64,000 bases of DNA, taken from contig CALCDJ010000068.1 in the NCBI GenBank assembly GCA_937900135.1, positions 84,173-148,172 on the forward strand, read 5' to 3'. The stretch comes from an uncultured Blautia sp. (GTDB lineage: Bacteria > Bacillota > Clostridia > Lachnospirales > Lachnospiraceae). Both the position numbers and the translations under genes were made by a program. Under the pieces are notes generated by a model. The model was given only the letters and a program-made list of their open reading frames with translations. It was not told the origin of the DNA and ran no database searches. Numbering within the stretch: position 1 is the stretch's first letter; each line of letters opens with the position of its first letter. Of the stretch, positions 9,224 to 18,347 are shown piece by piece.

Positions 9224-11103
9224 TGCGGAAATACTTGGAGAAAATATATCTGGCGCTGATCTTTATCCTTCTTTATGCGCCCATTGTGACATTGATCGTT
9301 CTTTCCTTTAATAAATCCAAGACCAGAGCAAAATGGGGCGGATTTACACTGAAATGGTATAAAGAACTGTTTCAGAATGAACAGATCATGAGTGCTTTGT
9401 ACACGACGCTGTTTCTGGCGGCAGCGGCAGCGCTGATTGCAACTGTGATTGGAACAGCAGCAGCCATTGCCATTCAGGGCATGAAACAGAAATGGCGTAC
9501 TCTTTACATGGGATTGACCAATATTCCTATGATGAATGCGGAAATCGTTATGGGTATTTCCCTGATGCTGCTTTTTATTGCATTTCGTATGACATTGGGC
9601 TTTGGAACCATTCTGATTGCTCATATTACCTTTAACATACCATATGTGATCTTAAGTGTAATGCCAAAGCTGCGTCAGACCAGCCGACGGACCTATGAAG
9701 CTGCCTTGGACCTTGGGGCCTCTCCATTTAAGGCTTTTTTCAAGGTGGTATTTCCGGATATTGTTCCAGGTGTATTGTCTGGATTTATGCTGGCCTTTAC
9801 CATGTCTCTGGATGATTTTGTCATTACCCACTTTACCAAGGGACCGGGAATCGATACCTTATCTACGAAGATTTACACAGAAGTACGAAAGGGAATCAAA
9901 CCGGAAATTTATGCCCTTTCCACATTGATGTTCGTTACGGTACTGGTACTTTTAATCCTGGTAAATTACGGACCAAAAGAAGAAAAAGAAACCAGCCGGA
10001 AGAAAAAAAGAGTCAGACGTCCTTCCAGAGTGGCAAAAATTCTGGTACGTCGTGTTTTACCGGCAGCCATTGCCATTGTATTTTTAGGCGGTGGAATTTA
10101 CTATGCTTCTCAGAACCAGGTTATGAATAAAGAAAAGCTGGTAGTATATAACTGGGGAGAATATATGGATCCGGAAATCATTACTCTGTTTGAGGAAGAG
10201 ACTGGCATAGATGTAATCTATGAGGAATTTGAAACCAATGAGATTCTATATCCAAAGATCAGTTCCGGGGCCATTGCCTATGATGTGATCTGCCCAAGTG
10301 ATTACATGATCCAGAGGATGATTGAAAATGATCTTCTGTCTGAAATTGATTTTGACAAAATCCCCAATATCAAGAATATTGGAACGCAGTATATGGAACA
10401 GTCAAGAGAATTTGACCCGGAAAACAAATATTCCGTTCCTTATTGCTGGGGAACTGTGGGAATCCTTTATAATAAAACCATGGTGGATGAACCCATTGAC
10501 AGCTGGTCTGTTTTGTGGGATGAAAAATATAAGGACAGTATTCTGATGCAGGATTCTGTGAGAGATGCTTTTGCCGTAGCCTTAAAGTATCTTGGATATT
10601 CTCTCAATTCCACAGACCTGGATGAGCTTAATGAAGCAAAGGAGCTTTTGATTCATCAGAAGCCTCTGGTTCAGGCATATGTAGTAGACCAGGTAAGAGA
10701 TAAGATGATTGGAAATGAGGCAGCCATTGGAGTAATCTATTCCGGAGAAGCAATTTACACACAAAAAGAGAATCCGGATCTGGAATATGTGATTCCCAAG
10801 GAAGGTACCAATATCTGGATCGATTCCTGGGTAATTCCCAAGAACGCAGAGAACAAGGAAAATGCAGAAAAATTTCTGAATTTCCTGTGCCGGCCGGATA
10901 TTGCATTGAAAAACTTTGAGTACATTACTTACTCCACACCAAATGTAGTAGCAAGAGAACTGATTGAGGATGAGAACATCCGAAACAGCCAGATTGCCTT
11001 TCCAGATCTGTCTCAGTATTCAAATCTGGAAACCTTCCGGTATCTTGGACCAGAGGCGGACAAGATTTATGGAGAACTCTGGAATAAGGTAAAATCCAGA
11101 TAA
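9223..11103 (+). CDS. potCD: PotC-PotD fusion: polyamine permease joined to binding protein
   Basis: 626 residues that combine two usually separate proteins. Residues 1-260 are a PotC permease with six helices and the loop YEAALDLGASPFKAFFKVVFP. A basic linker (EEKETSRKKKRVRRPSR) leads into one extra membrane helix (about 280-300), after which residues 305-626 are a PotD-like binding protein (LVVYNWGEYMDPEIITLFEE). Normal PotD is a lipoprotein; here the extra helix tethers it outside the cell to its own channel. Its ATG overlaps the potB stop by one base. Such fusions are known in Firmicutes. Confidence 0.92.
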   Translation: MRKYLEKIYLALIFILLYAPIVTLIVLSFNKSKTRAKWGGFTLKWYKELFQNEQIMSALYTTLFLAAAAALIATVIGTAAAIAIQGMKQKWRTLYMGLTNIPMMNAEIVMGISLMLLFIAFRMTLGFGTILIAHITFNIPYVILSVMPKLRQTSRRTYEAALDLGASPFKAFFKVVFPDIVPGVLSGFMLAFTMSLDDFVITHFTKGPGIDTLSTKIYTEVRKGIKPEIYALSTLMFVTVLVLLILVNYGPKEEKETSRKKKRVRRPSRVAKILVRRVLPAAIAIVFLGGGIYYASQNQVMNKEKLVVYNWGEYMDPEIITLFEEETGIDVIYEEFETNEILYPKISSGAIAYDVICPSDYMIQRMIENDLLSEIDFDKIPNIKNIGTQYMEQSREFDPENKYSVPYCWGTVGILYNKTMVDEPIDSWSVLWDEKYKDSILMQDSVRDAFAVALKYLGYSLNSTDLDELNEAKELLIHQKPLVQAYVVDQVRDKMIGNEAAIGVIYSGEAIYTQKENPDLEYVIPKEGTNIWIDSWVIPKNAENKENAEKFLNFLCRPDIALKNFEYITYSTPNVVARELIEDENIRNSQIAFPDLSQYSNLETFRYLGPEADKIYGELWNKVKSR

Positions 11104-11148
11104 AGACGTTGAAGCAAATGAAAACATATGGACAGAGAGGAAGGAAAA

Positions 11149-12084
11149 ATGGAAATAATTTTACAGATCCTGCTTTTGATCCTTGGTTTTGGACTTTTGG
11201 TAAAAGGGGCAGACTGGTTCGTGGATGGAGCGGCAGGAGTAGCTGAGAAATTTGGAATTCCACAGTTGGTCATTGGTCTGACCATTGTGGCAATGGGAAC
11301 CAGCGCGCCGGAAGCGGCAGTAAGTATTACGGCTGCATTAAAGGGAAACGCAGGGATCACCATTGGAAATATTGTGGGAAGTAACATTTTAAATGTATTG
11401 ATCATTCTGGGACTTTCTGCGGTGATCGTTCCCATTGCTGTTGCAAAATCCACGGTAAAAGTAGAAATGCCGTATATGATCCTCATTACTTTTTTGCTTT
11501 TGGGACTTGGAATCAGCGGAAATGAAATCAGACTTTGGGAGGGTGTCATCCTCTGGGTGGCATTTCTGGCTTACCTTGGTTATCTGTTCTGGATGGTAAA
11601 AAAAGATAAAAATCAGCAGGAAGAAGAAAAGAAGAAAGAAGAGTCCATATGGAAGCTGCTGATTATGGTGATCATAGGAATTGTATGTATTATGCTGGGC
11701 AGTGATTTTGCAGTAGATGCAGCGACTGTGATTGCAAAGGAAGTGGGTATGAGCGAACGCCTCATTGGTCTGACTATTGTGGCGCTGGGCACCTCTCTTC
11801 CGGAACTGGTTACCTCTGTATCTGCAGCAATGAAGGGAAAGGCGGATATTGCAATCGGAAATATTGTGGGAAGCAATATCTTCAATATCCTGTTTGTGGT
11901 AGGTACCACAGCGCTGATCACACCGGTGGCATTTGAGTCGAAATTTATAATAGATACTATTATTTCAGCAGCAGCAGGAATCCTTTTGTGGCTGTGTGTA
12001 TTCCGGGATCGGAAGCTTTCCAGAGCCGGAGGCGCTATTATGCTTGTTGGGTATGCAGCTTATTTTGTTTATATTATGAGATAA
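11149..12084 (+). CDS. CaCA-family Na+/Ca2+ (K+-dependent) antiporter
   Basis: About 311 residues, two homologous halves of five helices. Each half has the alpha-repeat that lines the ion path: VAMGTSAPEAAVSITAAL with GNIVGSNILNVL in the first, VALGTSLPELVTSVSAAM with GNIVGSNIFNIL in the second. A charged loop (KKDKNQQEEEKKKEE) separates the halves. These proteins export Ca2+ against Na+. ATG 11149 has GAGAGGAAGG five bases upstream and is preferred over the ATG 21 bases earlier. A strong terminator follows. Confidence 0.92.
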   Translation: MEIILQILLLILGFGLLVKGADWFVDGAAGVAEKFGIPQLVIGLTIVAMGTSAPEAAVSITAALKGNAGITIGNIVGSNILNVLIILGLSAVIVPIAVAKSTVKVEMPYMILITFLLLGLGISGNEIRLWEGVILWVAFLAYLGYLFWMVKKDKNQQEEEKKKEESIWKLLIMVIIGIVCIMLGSDFAVDAATVIAKEVGMSERLIGLTIVALGTSLPELVTSVSAAMKGKADIAIGNIVGSNIFNILFVVGTTALITPVAFESKFIIDTIISAAAGILLWLCVFRDRKLSRAGGAIMLVGYAAYFVYIMR

Positions 12085-12085
12085 T

Positions 12086-12129
12086 GAATGGGTCAAACTG
12101 CAGTTTCTGTGGTTTGGCCCATTCTTTTA
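12086..12129 (+). terminator. Terminator between the exchanger and the DUF2726 gene
   Basis: GAATGGGTCAAAC pairs with GTTTGGCCCATTC (one G-U pair), then TTTTATC. It separates converging genes and could act on both strands. Confidence 0.85.
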
Positions 12130-12150
12130 TCAAAAGGAAACAAGGTCAGA

Positions 12151-12600
12151 TTAATGAAAGAGCTTTCGGATCTGTTTCTTATCGATTTCTGTGATTCTCT
12201 TCAAGGGGATTCCGGCAGCGGCAAAGGCTTTGTTTTTCAGATGATCCCGCTTCCTGGCATCTCTGGTCTCGTGGGTGCTGTCATCCAGTTCAATGACAAA
12301 AAGTACGCGAAGATCATGGTCACACACGACAAAGTCCACATGCTTCTGAGCAATCATATGGAAATACTTCATGTAGTGTCTTTGATCGGTAACAGAGAGC
12401 AGATCTTTGACTCCCACCTTAGGACAGATGAGATAGTGGTACTCATCTGCCACTTCTCGTAAGAGAAGATAAAAACGATATTCTCTTTTGGTGAGGATAT
12501 GCCTGGCTGCATAGGGATAGTAATTCTTCCTTCGGTATAAAAGAAAGAGCAGTATAAGAAAAAGAAGCACAATGCAGGGAATCAGCCAAAGGTGTTTCAT
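12151..12600 (-). CDS. DUF2726 membrane-anchored protein
   Basis: About 149 residues. One N-terminal membrane helix (LIPCIVLLFLILLFLLYRR) is followed by a DUF2726 domain with the pattern HVDFVVCDHDLRVLFVIELD and KAFAAAGIPLKRI. DUF2726 resembles restriction-endonuclease-like (PD-(D/E)XK) folds: D, then a hydrophobic strand ending ELD, as in the DFVV..VIELDD part here. ATG at 12600 has AGGAGGTAC upstream; a longer reading to 12732 has no ribosome site. Activity unproven. Confidence 0.75.
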   Translation of the reverse strand: MKHLWLIPCIVLLFLILLFLLYRRKNYYPYAARHILTKREYRFYLLLREVADEYHYLICPKVGVKDLLSVTDQRHYMKYFHMIAQKHVDFVVCDHDLRVLFVIELDDSTHETRDARKRDHLKNKAFAAAGIPLKRITEIDKKQIRKLFH

Positions 12601-12678
12601 CGGTAGTACCTCCTGAAATAAAAATCGAACATACATTCTTTTTTTCTTTATTTTAAAGGATTTTATGGGAAAATGCAA

Positions 12679-12721
12679 GCAAAAAAACAGGGAAGCGTGA
12701 ATCCAAACGCTTCCCTGTTTC
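12679..12721 (-). terminator. Terminator of the two-gene ABC importer
   Basis: On the minus strand AAACAGGGAAGCGT pairs with its complement across a seven-base loop and is followed by a run of seven to eight T, placed 21 bases after the permease stop. Confidence 0.85.
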
Positions 12722-12741
12722 GTTATATCCAATAAAGAGGT

Positions 12742-13539
12742 TTACTTTCTCTTCAAATAATGCTTTTCCAGAAGATTCAGGATGTGATATAGGATCATGG
12801 CAATGACGCACAGGATGCAGATGGACATTAAAACCCAGGTGAGCTTAAAGGTCTGACTTCCATAGATGATCAGGTATCCCAATCCCTGACGGGCGCCGAT
12901 AAATTCTCCAATAATGACCCCTACCAGGCAAAGACCGATGTTTACCTTCATTACACTTAAAATCAGGGGTATGGAGGAGGGAAGTACAATTTTAAACAGT
13001 TCGTCTCTTCGGGTACCTCCCAAAGTGGCAATGAGTTTCCTTTTTTCCGGATCAGCCTCCAGAAATCCTGTATACAGATTCATGATGGAACCAAAGATTG
13101 CCACAGACATACCGGCAACCACAATGGTACGGACATTTGCTCCCAGCCAGACAATCAGCAGGGGAGCAAGGGCAGATTTAGGAAGGCTGTTAAGGACCAC
13201 AAGATAGGGTTCCAGAATTTTGGAAAGTCTGGGAAAATACCATAACAGGACGGCGGTGCCAATCCCAAAAAGAACCACCAGGCAAAAGCTCAGCAGAGTT
13301 TCTCCCAGAGTGATTCCAATGTGGGTGAAGAGAGACTGAGCCTGGGTCATCTGGATAAAGGCGGTTAGGATCTGCCCGGGACTGCTGAAAATAAAAGAAT
13401 CGATCCAGCCCAGCCTGGCAGATAATTCCCAGAGCCCCAGAAAGACCAGGAAGATCAGGATACGTACCAGAGTAATCCACTGCTTTTCCCGCTTTCTGTG
13501 AAGCAGATAAGCTTTTTGTTCTGCAGAGTATTCAGTCAT
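12742..13539 (-). CDS. ABC permease, SsuC/TauC/ThiX type
   Basis: About 265 residues and six helices, with the binding-protein-dependent transport loop (EADPEKRKLIATLGGTRRDELFKIVLPSS). The family imports nitrate, sulfonates, taurine or pyrimidine precursors of thiamine, and the substrate cannot be picked from the permease alone. ATG 13539 overlaps the end of the ATPase gene by eight bases with AAGGAG upstream. No substrate-binding protein gene lies next to it, which is unusual for this family. Confidence 0.85.
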   Translation of the reverse strand: MTEYSAEQKAYLLHRKREKQWITLVRILIFLVFLGLWELSARLGWIDSFIFSSPGQILTAFIQMTQAQSLFTHIGITLGETLLSFCLVVLFGIGTAVLLWYFPRLSKILEPYLVVLNSLPKSALAPLLIVWLGANVRTIVVAGMSVAIFGSIMNLYTGFLEADPEKRKLIATLGGTRRDELFKIVLPSSIPLILSVMKVNIGLCLVGVIIGEFIGARQGLGYLIIYGSQTFKLTWVLMSICILCVIAMILYHILNLLEKHYLKRK

Positions 13540-14299
13540 CTTGATGCAGCTCCTTCCATATAGATTGAAAATAGGATTTGAATTCCGGCTCATTCCTGGA
13601 GGAAAGGGGTGTTCTGGTTTTGGCTTTGAAAAGAATGGGAACTTCTTTTTTTAAGGTGGCGGGACGGGCGGAAAGGACCAGTACGCGGTCTGCCATACTG
13701 ATGGCCTCGGAAATATCATGGGTGACAAGGATGGCTGGCTTGTGTTCTTTTTTCAGAATCCGGCCGATATCGTCACTGACATCCAGGCGTGTCTGATAAT
13801 CCAGGGCAGAAAAGGGCTCATCCAGAAGGAGAAGGTCAGGCTTTAGCGCCAGTGTGCGAATCAGGGCAGCTCTTTGTCGCATGCCGCCGGATAACTGAGA
13901 TGGACGGGCGTCACGGAATTTGTCCAATCCGTAAGTGATAAGCAATTCGTCGATGAGGGCAAGCTTCTGGGGAGTAAGTTCTTTGCGGATTTCCAGACCA
14001 AGGATAACATTTCGGTAGATGCTTCTCCATTCCAGCAGATGATCCTTCTGAAGCATATAGCCGATACGGGAATTTCCGGCAACAACAGGACTTCCATCCA
14101 TAAGGATGGAACCGCTGCTGGGGGTTAAAAGTCCGCAGATCAGGTTTAAAAGTGTGGATTTTCCACATCCGGATGGACCGACGACAGCAAGAAATTCGCC
14201 GGGCATCAGTTGAAACGATATATGAGAAAGGGCAGACGTTTCCCCTATAGGGGTATGGTAAACGAGAGAAACATCCCTGACTTCCAAAAGTGGTTTCAT
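13532..14299 (-). CDS. ABC ATPase, SsuB/TauB type
   Basis: About 255 residues with Walker A GPSGCGKST, signature LSGGMRQR, Walker B LLLDEPFSALD and the VTHDISEAISMADRV switch region. It drives the adjacent permease. ATG 14299 follows GGAGGTAA; an upstream in-frame ATG at 14386 lacks a ribosome site. It is the first gene of a two-gene operon and divergent from the flippase-like gene at 14418; no TPP riboswitch or other known leader is visible in the 118 bases between them. Confidence 0.88.
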   Translation of the reverse strand: MKPLLEVRDVSLVYHTPIGETSALSHISFQLMPGEFLAVVGPSGCGKSTLLNLICGLLTPSSGSILMDGSPVVAGNSRIGYMLQKDHLLEWRSIYRNVILGLEIRKELTPQKLALIDELLITYGLDKFRDARPSQLSGGMRQRAALIRTLALKPDLLLLDEPFSALDYQTRLDVSDDIGRILKKEHKPAILVTHDISEAISMADRVLVLSARPATLKKEVPILFKAKTRTPLSSRNEPEFKSYFQSIWKELHQDD

Positions 14300-14417
14300 T
14301 GCGTTACCTCCATTTTGGTATATTTTATCATATGCTTTTGTGAGAGGTTGTGATATAATAGGAACACTTAGTGAGTTTAAAACCACTTCTGGAGATTCAT
14401 AAATTAAAAGGAAGCGT

Positions 14418-15479
14418 GTGCAAAAGAAAAAGAAAATGAAAGAAAACAGAAAAAAAGCAATTCTGAATGTGATATTTTTGATCCTGGTGTTTTCTCTGAC
14501 GGTATACTTTGTGTTTCGGGGAGAGGATATCCATGAGATCCTGCAGGTGATACATAGTGCAAAGTCCAGCTATCTATGGCTTGGGATTGTTTGTGTGGTG
14601 CTTTTTATCATTGGAGAGTCCGTGATCATTTTTTATATGATGCGTACCCTTGGAGAAAAGGTCCAGATGAGTCACTGCGCTCTTTATTCCTTTGTGGGGT
14701 TCTTCTTCAGCTGTATTACTCCATCAGCGACTGGAGGACAGCCCATGCAGATTTACTATATGAAGAAGGATAAACTGGATATTCCGGTTACCACTCTGGT
14801 TTTGATGATTGTTACCATCACCTACAAAGCAGTTCTTGTTTTTGTGGGCGGTTTGATCTGGATTTTTGGAAGAGGATTTCTGGAAGGATATCTGGGAGAG
14901 TATATGTGGGTGTTCTATCTGGGACTTGCCCTGAATGTATTCTGTGTTTCCTTTATGCTGGTGTTAGTGTTTGCGCCGGGACTGGCAAAATGGCTGATGG
15001 TCCGGGGACTGAAGCTTTTGGAACGCTTTCATATCCTGAAGAAAAAACAGAAAAGACTGGAATCGCTGGAGCGTTCCATGGATCAGTACCATGAAACAGC
15101 GGCGTTCTGGGCATCTCATAAGCGTATCATAGGAAATGTTTTTCTGATTACGCTGGTACAGAGAACGATTTTGTTTACAGTTACTTATTGGGTTTATTGC
15201 GCCCTGGGCTTTCATGGGGAATCCATTGTTACGATTACCATTCTTCAGGCGGTCATCTCCGTATCTGTGGATATGCTTCCTCTTCCAGGAGGCATGGGAA
15301 TCAGCGAGACCCTGTATTTGATCATGTTTGCTCCTGTATTTGGCAAGATTTTACTGCCTTCCATGTTGTTGAGCAGAGGGATTTCATATTACGGGCAGCT
15401 TTTGATCAGTGCAGTGATGACCTGTGTGGCGCAGATTGTGATTGGAAGGGAACAGAAGAGAAAAGAGGAGATAGTTTGA
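14418..15479 (+). CDS. Lysylphosphatidylglycerol synthase TM-region / YbhN-AglD flippase-like protein
   Basis: 353 residues starting at GTG (AAAGGAAG upstream), with eight or so helices. Landmarks of the UPF0104/LPG-synthase transmembrane family are SFVGFFFSCITPSATGGQP near residue 100 and DMLPLPGGMGISE near 295. Members flip or supply lipids; the catalytic LPG-synthase domain is absent. The gene runs straight into pssA (TGATG overlap) and psd, which supports a role in phospholipid metabolism. Confidence 0.82.
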   Translation: MQKKKKMKENRKKAILNVIFLILVFSLTVYFVFRGEDIHEILQVIHSAKSSYLWLGIVCVVLFIIGESVIIFYMMRTLGEKVQMSHCALYSFVGFFFSCITPSATGGQPMQIYYMKKDKLDIPVTTLVLMIVTITYKAVLVFVGGLIWIFGRGFLEGYLGEYMWVFYLGLALNVFCVSFMLVLVFAPGLAKWLMVRGLKLLERFHILKKKQKRLESLERSMDQYHETAAFWASHKRIIGNVFLITLVQRTILFTVTYWVYCALGFHGESIVTITILQAVISVSVDMLPLPGGMGISETLYLIMFAPVFGKILLPSMLLSRGISYYGQLLISAVMTCVAQIVIGREQKRKEEIV

Positions 15480-16096
15480 TGTTAGGATTTTATGATTACA
15501 CCGTTGTATTGACTTATATCAGCCTGGGAATTTCTATTTTAGGTATGTTTCAGGCATTTCAGGGGAATTTTAAGGTGGCGATTTTCTGCCTTGCTCTGTC
15601 TGGATTGTGTGACATGTTTGATGGAAAAATAGCCAGAACGAAAAAAAACCGTACCGAAGACGAAAAGAAATTTGGGATTCAGATTGATTCCCTGTGTGAT
15701 GTGGTCTGCTTTGGAATTTTCCCCATCATTATATGCTATTGTCTGGGAATGCATGGCTGGGTAAGTATGACCATACTGGTACTTTACGGGGTGGCTTCTG
15801 TGATCCGTCTTGGTTACTTTAATGTAACAGAAGAAAAACGTCAGAGCAGTACCGAGGAACTTCGTCATTACTATCAGGGACTCCCTATTACCTCCATGGC
15901 CATTATTCTTCCGTTTTTGTATCTTCTTCGTCGTTATTGCGGGGTTCATTTTATTTTTGCCCTTCATGCGGCAATTGTGATTGTAGGCGTTCTGTTTATC
16001 AGTGATATCAAAGTAAAAAAACCGCAGAATCCAGTTGTGATTATTTTGGTGGCATTAGTAGCCCTGGCTCTTGCGAAGATGTTTCATTTAGTGTAA
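15479..16096 (+). CDS. pssA: CDP-alcohol phosphatidyltransferase, phosphatidylserine synthase PssA
   Basis: About 205 residues, six to eight helices. The CDP-alcohol motif D-G-x2-A-R-x8-11-G-x3-D-x3-D is clear in DGKIARTKK and GIQIDSLCD (residues 47-72). It transfers the phosphatidyl group from CDP-diacylglycerol to serine. Its ATG overlaps the stop of the preceding gene (TGATG), and psd lies 92 bases downstream, completing the route to phosphatidylethanolamine. Confidence 0.88.
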   Translation: MLGFYDYTVVLTYISLGISILGMFQAFQGNFKVAIFCLALSGLCDMFDGKIARTKKNRTEDEKKFGIQIDSLCDVVCFGIFPIIICYCLGMHGWVSMTILVLYGVASVIRLGYFNVTEEKRQSSTEELRHYYQGLPITSMAIILPFLYLLRRYCGVHFIFALHAAIVIVGVLFISDIKVKKPQNPVVIILVALVALALAKMFHLV

Positions 16097-16118
16097 AATA
16101 GAATCAGAGAAATCCATA

Positions 16119-16142
16119 TCCGCTGTCGAAAGACAGCGGATA
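16119..16142. other. Perfect hairpin with GAAA loop between pssA and psd
   Basis: ATCCGCTGTC-GAAA-GACAGCGGAT is a ten-base perfect stem closed by a GNRA tetraloop. No T run follows, so it is not a classical terminator; it may stabilise the pssA mRNA end or help set the psd level. Confidence 0.5.
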
Positions 16143-16188
16143 CGTGTGCAAAGACTGTAATACAGAATAAGTGACAGGATGTGATTGG

Positions 16189-17082
16189 ATGAAATATATT
16201 GACAGAAAAGGGAATATTACCATCGAGGACAGTGGACAGGACAAATTACTGAGACATTTATATACGGACCGGGGTGGAAGACTTTGTCTGAAGATCCTGG
16301 TCCGTCCTTTTGTTTCCAGACTGGCAGGCTGGTTTCTCAGTACCTCTCTTTCCGCAAGAATGATTCCCGGCTTTGTTCAGCGAAACCAGATTCCCATGGA
16401 GGAATATGAAGAATGTATGTATGGATCCTATAACGACTTTTTTACAAGAAGGATTCAGAAACAATACAGGCCTTTGGCTCAGGGAGAGCAATATCTGATC
16501 AGTCCCTGTGATGGTAAGGCTTCTGTGTACCGCATAGGGAAGCAGTCTCGTTTTTTTATTAAGGAAACAGAATACACAGTGGCCCAGCTCCTGAAAAATG
16601 AAAAGCTGGCCCGCAGATATGAAGGCGGCTACGCGGTGATTCTTCGATTGACGGTAGATGACTATCACCATTACTGCTATGTGGCAGAAGGTGTAAAATC
16701 CTCCAATGTGGTTCTGCCTGGGATCTTTCATACGGTGAATCCTGTGGCTGGCGAGGTATTTCCCATTTATAAGGAGAATGCCAGAGAATATACACTGCTG
16801 CAGACAACACGCTTTGGAACGCTGGTGATGATGGAAGTAGGAGCCATGATGGTGGGAAAAATCACTAATCTTCATAAGAAGCCCCGCAAGGTAGAACGGG
16901 GAGAAGAGAAAGGCTGGTTTGAATTTGGCGGCTCTACAGTGGTGCTTCTGATTCAGCCGGACTATGTAAGAATAGATTATGATCTGTTGGAAAATACAGA
17001 AAATGGATATGAAACAATTGTAAGAATGGGAGAACGGATTGGTGAACAGAAATTATCAAAAGGAACTGGAAAAAATCATTGA
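16189..17082 (+). CDS. psd: Phosphatidylserine decarboxylase
   Basis: About 297 residues. The proenzyme self-cleaves at a serine to form its pyruvoyl group; here the site is GGST at residues 247-250 (FEFGGSTVVLL), where most family members have LGST. Other family motifs are DVDDYHHYCYVAEG-like (TVDDYHHYCYVAEG, with catalytic histidines) and PGIFHTVNP. It converts phosphatidylserine to phosphatidylethanolamine at the membrane. The ATG at 16189 with AGGA about ten bases upstream is preferred to GTG 16171. Confidence 0.9.
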   Translation: MKYIDRKGNITIEDSGQDKLLRHLYTDRGGRLCLKILVRPFVSRLAGWFLSTSLSARMIPGFVQRNQIPMEEYEECMYGSYNDFFTRRIQKQYRPLAQGEQYLISPCDGKASVYRIGKQSRFFIKETEYTVAQLLKNEKLARRYEGGYAVILRLTVDDYHHYCYVAEGVKSSNVVLPGIFHTVNPVAGEVFPIYKENAREYTLLQTTRFGTLVMMEVGAMMVGKITNLHKKPRKVERGEEKGWFEFGGSTVVLLIQPDYVRIDYDLLENTENGYETIVRMGERIGEQKLSKGTGKNH

Positions 17083-17668
17083 TAAAATAACAGAAGAGGA
17101 AAGGGTTCCGCGGTTATTTCTCCACAGTTGCTGCGCTCCTTGCAGTAGCTATGTGCTGGAATACCTTTCCAGATATTTTTCCATAACCCTGTTTTTTTAT
17201 AATCCTAATATTTTTCCAGAGGAGGAATATGGGAAACGGGTAGAGGAGCTTCGCCGCATGCTTCAGGAGATGAAGCTGGTTCATCCGGTGACACTGATGG
17301 AAGGGACATATCGCCCCCAGGATTTCTTTGACATGGCAAAAGGTCTGGAACAGGTTCCCGAGGGAGGGGAGCGGTGTTTTCGCTGTTACCGTCTTCGCAT
17401 GGAAGAGGCGGCCCGTCTTGCCAGAGAAGGGGGATATGATTACTTTACCACCACACTGTCTATCAGTCCTCTGAAAAATGCAGGAAAGATCAATGAGATC
17501 GGGGAAGAACTGGCAAAGCTTTATCAGGTGCCTCACCTTCCTTCCGATTTTAAGAAAAAGAACGGATATAAGCGTTCTGTTGAGTTGTCAGCAGAGTATG
17601 GACTGTATCGGCAGAACTATTGTGGGTGCATTTATTCCAAAAAACAGGCCCAAAACAGAGAAAAATAA
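17042..17668 (+). CDS. queH: Epoxyqueuosine reductase QueH
   Basis: About 208 residues of the DUF208/QueH family. The paired cysteines in LHSCCAPCSSYVLEYL and the later GERCFRCYRLRM supply ligands for the Fe-S cluster and metal used to reduce epoxyqueuosine to queuosine in tRNA. It replaces the cobalamin-dependent QueG in many Clostridia. The frame overlaps psd by about 41 bases; the start is TTG 17039 or, with GGGAG better placed, GTG 17042. Confidence 0.88.
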   Translation: MNRNYQKELEKIIDKITEEERVPRLFLHSCCAPCSSYVLEYLSRYFSITLFFYNPNIFPEEEYGKRVEELRRMLQEMKLVHPVTLMEGTYRPQDFFDMAKGLEQVPEGGERCFRCYRLRMEEAARLAREGGYDYFTTTLSISPLKNAGKINEIGEELAKLYQVPHLPSDFKKKNGYKRSVELSAEYGLYRQNYCGCIYSKKQAQNREK

Positions 17669-17759
17669 AAAAAAATAAAATTTTTTTCATTTCGATGCAA
17701 TAAAATGGCCTTCTCATGTATTATATTAGTAGAAAGGGAAATCAACAACAGGTGACGAT

Positions 17760-18347
17760 ATGATTTTGTTTTGTGTAATTCCGGACGAACAAAACGAAAC
17801 CGTATGCTTATCAGCTACGATTAAAGAAGAATGGATTTCCAGGATTGCAGACGGAGATATGCAGGCGTTTGAGAAACTTTATTACGCCAGCTATCAGGCT
17901 GTCTATGGGTTCCTTCTTTCCATGTTGAAGAATCAGCAGGATGCGGAAGACATTCTGCAGGATACCTTCATCAATATCAAGAATGGAGCACATTTGTACA
18001 AGCCTTCCGGGAAGCCTTTGGCATGGATGTTTACCATAGCAAAGAACCTGGCATACAGAAAGATCCAGAAAGAATCCTTGTACGAGACAACGCCTTATGA
18101 TCTTCTGGAAAATCGCTTGGATTTTTCCTCTGTGGAAGATCAGGAGGATCGTCTTGCACTTGAAGGGGCATTCTCTGTGCTTACAGACGAGGAACGCCAG
18201 ATCATTCTTCTTCATGCCAACACCGGAATGAAACATCGGGAAATTGCGTCACTTCTTGAAATTCCTCTTTCTACGGTTTTATCCAAATACCGCAGAGGGC
18301 TGAAAAAGCTGAAAAATTATATGGAAGGAGTGACATCAGGTGAATGA
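17760..18347 (+). CDS. ECF-type RNA polymerase sigma factor
   Basis: 195 residues. Region 2 (FEKLYYASYQAVYGFLLSML, then DAEDILQDTFINI) and region 4 (LTDEERQIILLHANTGMKHREIASLLEIPLSTVLSKYRRGL) are both clear; region 3 is missing, as in group IV sigma factors. It should direct transcription of a small regulon and be held inactive by the RsgI-like protein encoded immediately downstream with an eight-base overlap. Preceded by AT-rich sequence and CAGGTGACG before the ATG. Confidence 0.88.
   Translation: MILFCVIPDEQNETVCLSATIKEEWISRIADGDMQAFEKLYYASYQAVYGFLLSMLKNQQDAEDILQDTFINIKNGAHLYKPSGKPLAWMFTIAKNLAYRKIQKESLYETTPYDLLENRLDFSSVEDQEDRLALEGAFSVLTDEERQIILLHANTGMKHREIASLLEIPLSTVLSKYRRGLKKLKNYMEGVTSGE

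Noticed and set aside
14300..14417. TPP riboswitch for the SsuBC-type importer
   Set aside because: The conserved CUGAGA and ACCUGA pieces are absent on either strand.
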